A stretch of 64,000 nucleotides of DNA, taken from positions 9,789,856 to 9,853,855 of the forward strand of contig OY829645.1 of assembly GCA_963691815.1 (NCBI GenBank), in the 5' to 3' direction. This DNA comes from Echiichthys vipera. Its lineage: Eukaryota > Chordata > Actinopteri > Perciformes > Trachinidae. This document shows positions 62,591 through 64,000 of this stretch, piece by piece (position 1 is the first letter of the stretch; each line of letters begins with the position of its first letter). The notes below the pieces were generated by a model. It did not search any database and was not told the origin of the DNA. It saw nothing but the letters and a program-made list of their open reading frames with translations. The translations under genes and the position numbers were made by a program.

Positions 62591-63240
62591 GGACCATAGA
62601 GGTATAATAAAATAAGTGGATAGACATGCTTCGGGGTCGGAGTGTGCGCCTAAACATTCATTCATAAGTTTCCACGCCACTGTGGACATTAAAATAGCTG
62701 TGACTTGTTTTTTGGTGTTGTCTGTGTTAATGTCTCAGGACTTTGACCCTCTCACTGTGTTTTCACTTCATCACACTTCACTGGAACATTTTGACAACTG
62801 GAAATACAGCGTTCGGTTGCACTTTGCTAACCGAGCTACAGCAGTTAGCACTAGAGTTACAGGGTCTGTGTGTCTGCAGGTGAACAGAGCCGACAACCGG
62901 AGCACGTCGCTCACCCACCGACTAAAGTATACTGTTGAAAATAATCAAAGTTTCCCTCTTTAGTGAATTAGCATTTAATACAGCAGCATGGCTCAATTAC
63001 ACTGGTATATGTTGTGTTTCAGTTCAACCTGGAATTTTTAAAATTCTTCATGGTTGGATATTTCAGGTGGAGCGAGAATAAGATGCAGCACAGAGCGGCA
63101 GGTCGGAGTCAAACCTGTGCTGCTGAGAAGTTTTCATCAAATGCTTTATTTTTGTTTGATAATAAACACTTTACCTTTATTGCTGCAATAATATTAGTAA
63201 GTTCCAGTGGGCTGTATTACGAATACAAATACAAGTAGTA
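62591..63240. other. No recognisable gene
   Basis: A 115-codon plus frame (62616-62963) shows no known motif and I do not call it. Confidence 0.4.
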
Positions 63241-63269
63241 GCAAAAAATAATACGAACAAGAATAACAA

Positions 63270-64000
63270 TAATATCTCATCTCATCTCATCTCATCTTAA
63301 CTGCTTATCCGGGGTCGGGTCGCGGGGGCAGCAGCTTTAGCAGGGGACCCCAAACTTCCCTTTCCTGGGCCACATTAATCAGCTCTAACTGGGGGATCCC
63401 GAGGCATTCCCAGGCCAGTGTGGAGATAAAATTTCTCCACCCAGTCCTGGGTCCATGAAAATCATGGACAGGATTGGTGACAAAACGCACCCCTGGCGGA
63501 GGTCAACCCCCACCGGGAACGAATCCGACTTACTTCCGAGGATCCCAAGGGACCTGGTCATATGCCTTCTCCAGATCCACAAAGCACATGTAGACTCGAT
63601 GGGCATACTGGCCCCCTCCAGGATCCTTGCGAGAGTGAAGAGCTGGTCCGTTGTTCCACATCCAGGACGGAATCCGCATTGTTCCTCTTCAATCTGAGGC
63701 TTGACTATAGGACGAACCCTCCTTTCCAGCACCTTGGAGTAGACTTTACAAGGGAGGCTGAGTAGTGTTATACCCCTGTAATTGGCACACGTCCTCTCTT
63801 CCCCCTTTTTAAACAGGGGAACCACCACCCCGGTCTGCCACTCCCTTGGCACTGTCCCAGACCTCCACGCAATGTTGAAGAGACGTGTCAACCAAGACAG
63901 CCCCTTTCAACCCAAATCTTTCAGCATTTCTGGACGAATCTCATCCATCCCTGGGGCTTTGCCACTGTGGAGTTCATCATCAGCCTTAAGATCTGCCTCT
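63270..64000 (-). pseudogene. LINE reverse transcriptase with internal deletion
   Basis: The minus strand reads GKAPGMDEIRPEMLKDLG (a stop follows), LFNIAWRSGTVPREWQTGVV, ERTCANYRGITLLSLPCKVY and EEEQCGFRPGCGTTDQLFTL. After a shift come GSKSDSFPVGVDLRQGCVLS and PILSMIFMD, where it jumps straight to the ORF end (NFISTLAWECLGIPQLELIN) and tail (GATAAGCAGTTAAGATGAGA). The YADD block and thumb are deleted. It shares its 3' end with 40570-40760 and continues past the window edge. Confidence 0.8.

Noticed and set aside
62616..62963. 115-codon plus frame as a gene
   Set aside because: No motif, no supporting neighbour, and length within chance for this composition.

Overview
This window looks like teleost fish nuclear DNA. 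It carries fish-type L2/Rex-like LINEs, a tRNA-derived SINE, BED-finger hAT, PIF-Harbinger, Ty1/copia, Ty3/gypsy (including a chromovirus), BEL/Pao and a gammaretrovirus-like endogenous retrovirus (ERV), with CA/GT microsatellites and AT-rich spacers. I found no ordinary host gene. Almost every recognisable coding stretch is a broken transposable-element (TE) gene. A possible exception is a SWIM-finger/YqaJ-nuclease gene family present as two broken copies. All family calls come from reading translations and terminal repeats by eye; no database search was run.

Layout. 1-1797: LINE scraps and a hAT fragment. 1798-14905: a full-length minus-strand ERV with two 435-bp LTRs, a 4-bp target duplication (GTTG), a primer-binding site matching the tRNA-Asn 3' end, and degenerate gag, pol and env. 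A plus-strand hAT transposon (6137-10265, 8-bp duplication GTCTACAG) split its reverse transcriptase (RT), and a Harbinger element (6581-8237, duplication CAG) then split the hAT transposase. The ERV leader holds a tandem array whose units fold into tRNA T-arm-like hairpins. 14910-18291: LINE 3' end, SINE, second Harbinger copy. 18292-22500: a complete minus-strand Ty1/copia element (221-bp LTRs, duplication GAAAG, initiator tRNA-Met primer site). 22501-26330: a SCAN-like gag fragment, microsatellites and a hAT MITE.

26360-33300 is a nest at least three layers deep. A plus-strand L2-type LINE was hit by a BEL/Pao element (26716-32915, duplication GTCAT). The BEL was hit in pol by a foldback DNA element and in its 3' LTR by a minus-strand esterase-ORF1 LINE that has lost its RT domain. 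33740-36600: minus-strand gypsy carrying a Harbinger-type MITE and an L2 fragment. 37000-39200: Harbinger copy 3 and YqaJ copy A. 39500-45980: LINE and LTR fragments, with Harbinger copy 4 inside a Rex-like LINE. 45983-50195: plus-strand chromovirus. 50459-55070: L1 tail and minus-strand gypsy carrying Harbinger copy 5. 55070-57082: SWIM/YqaJ copy B, cut off by a gypsy LTR. 57945-64000: gypsy RT, a large interrupted L2 LINE, and an internally deleted LINE RT.

These genes form no pathway. What the sequence records is an insertion history, dated by target duplications and LTR divergence: about 5 differences in 435 bp for the ERV and about 10 in 221 bp for the copia. The best candidates for new biology are the T-arm-like array in the ERV leader, the SWIM/YqaJ nuclease family, and the Harbinger family's consistent CWG insertion sites.
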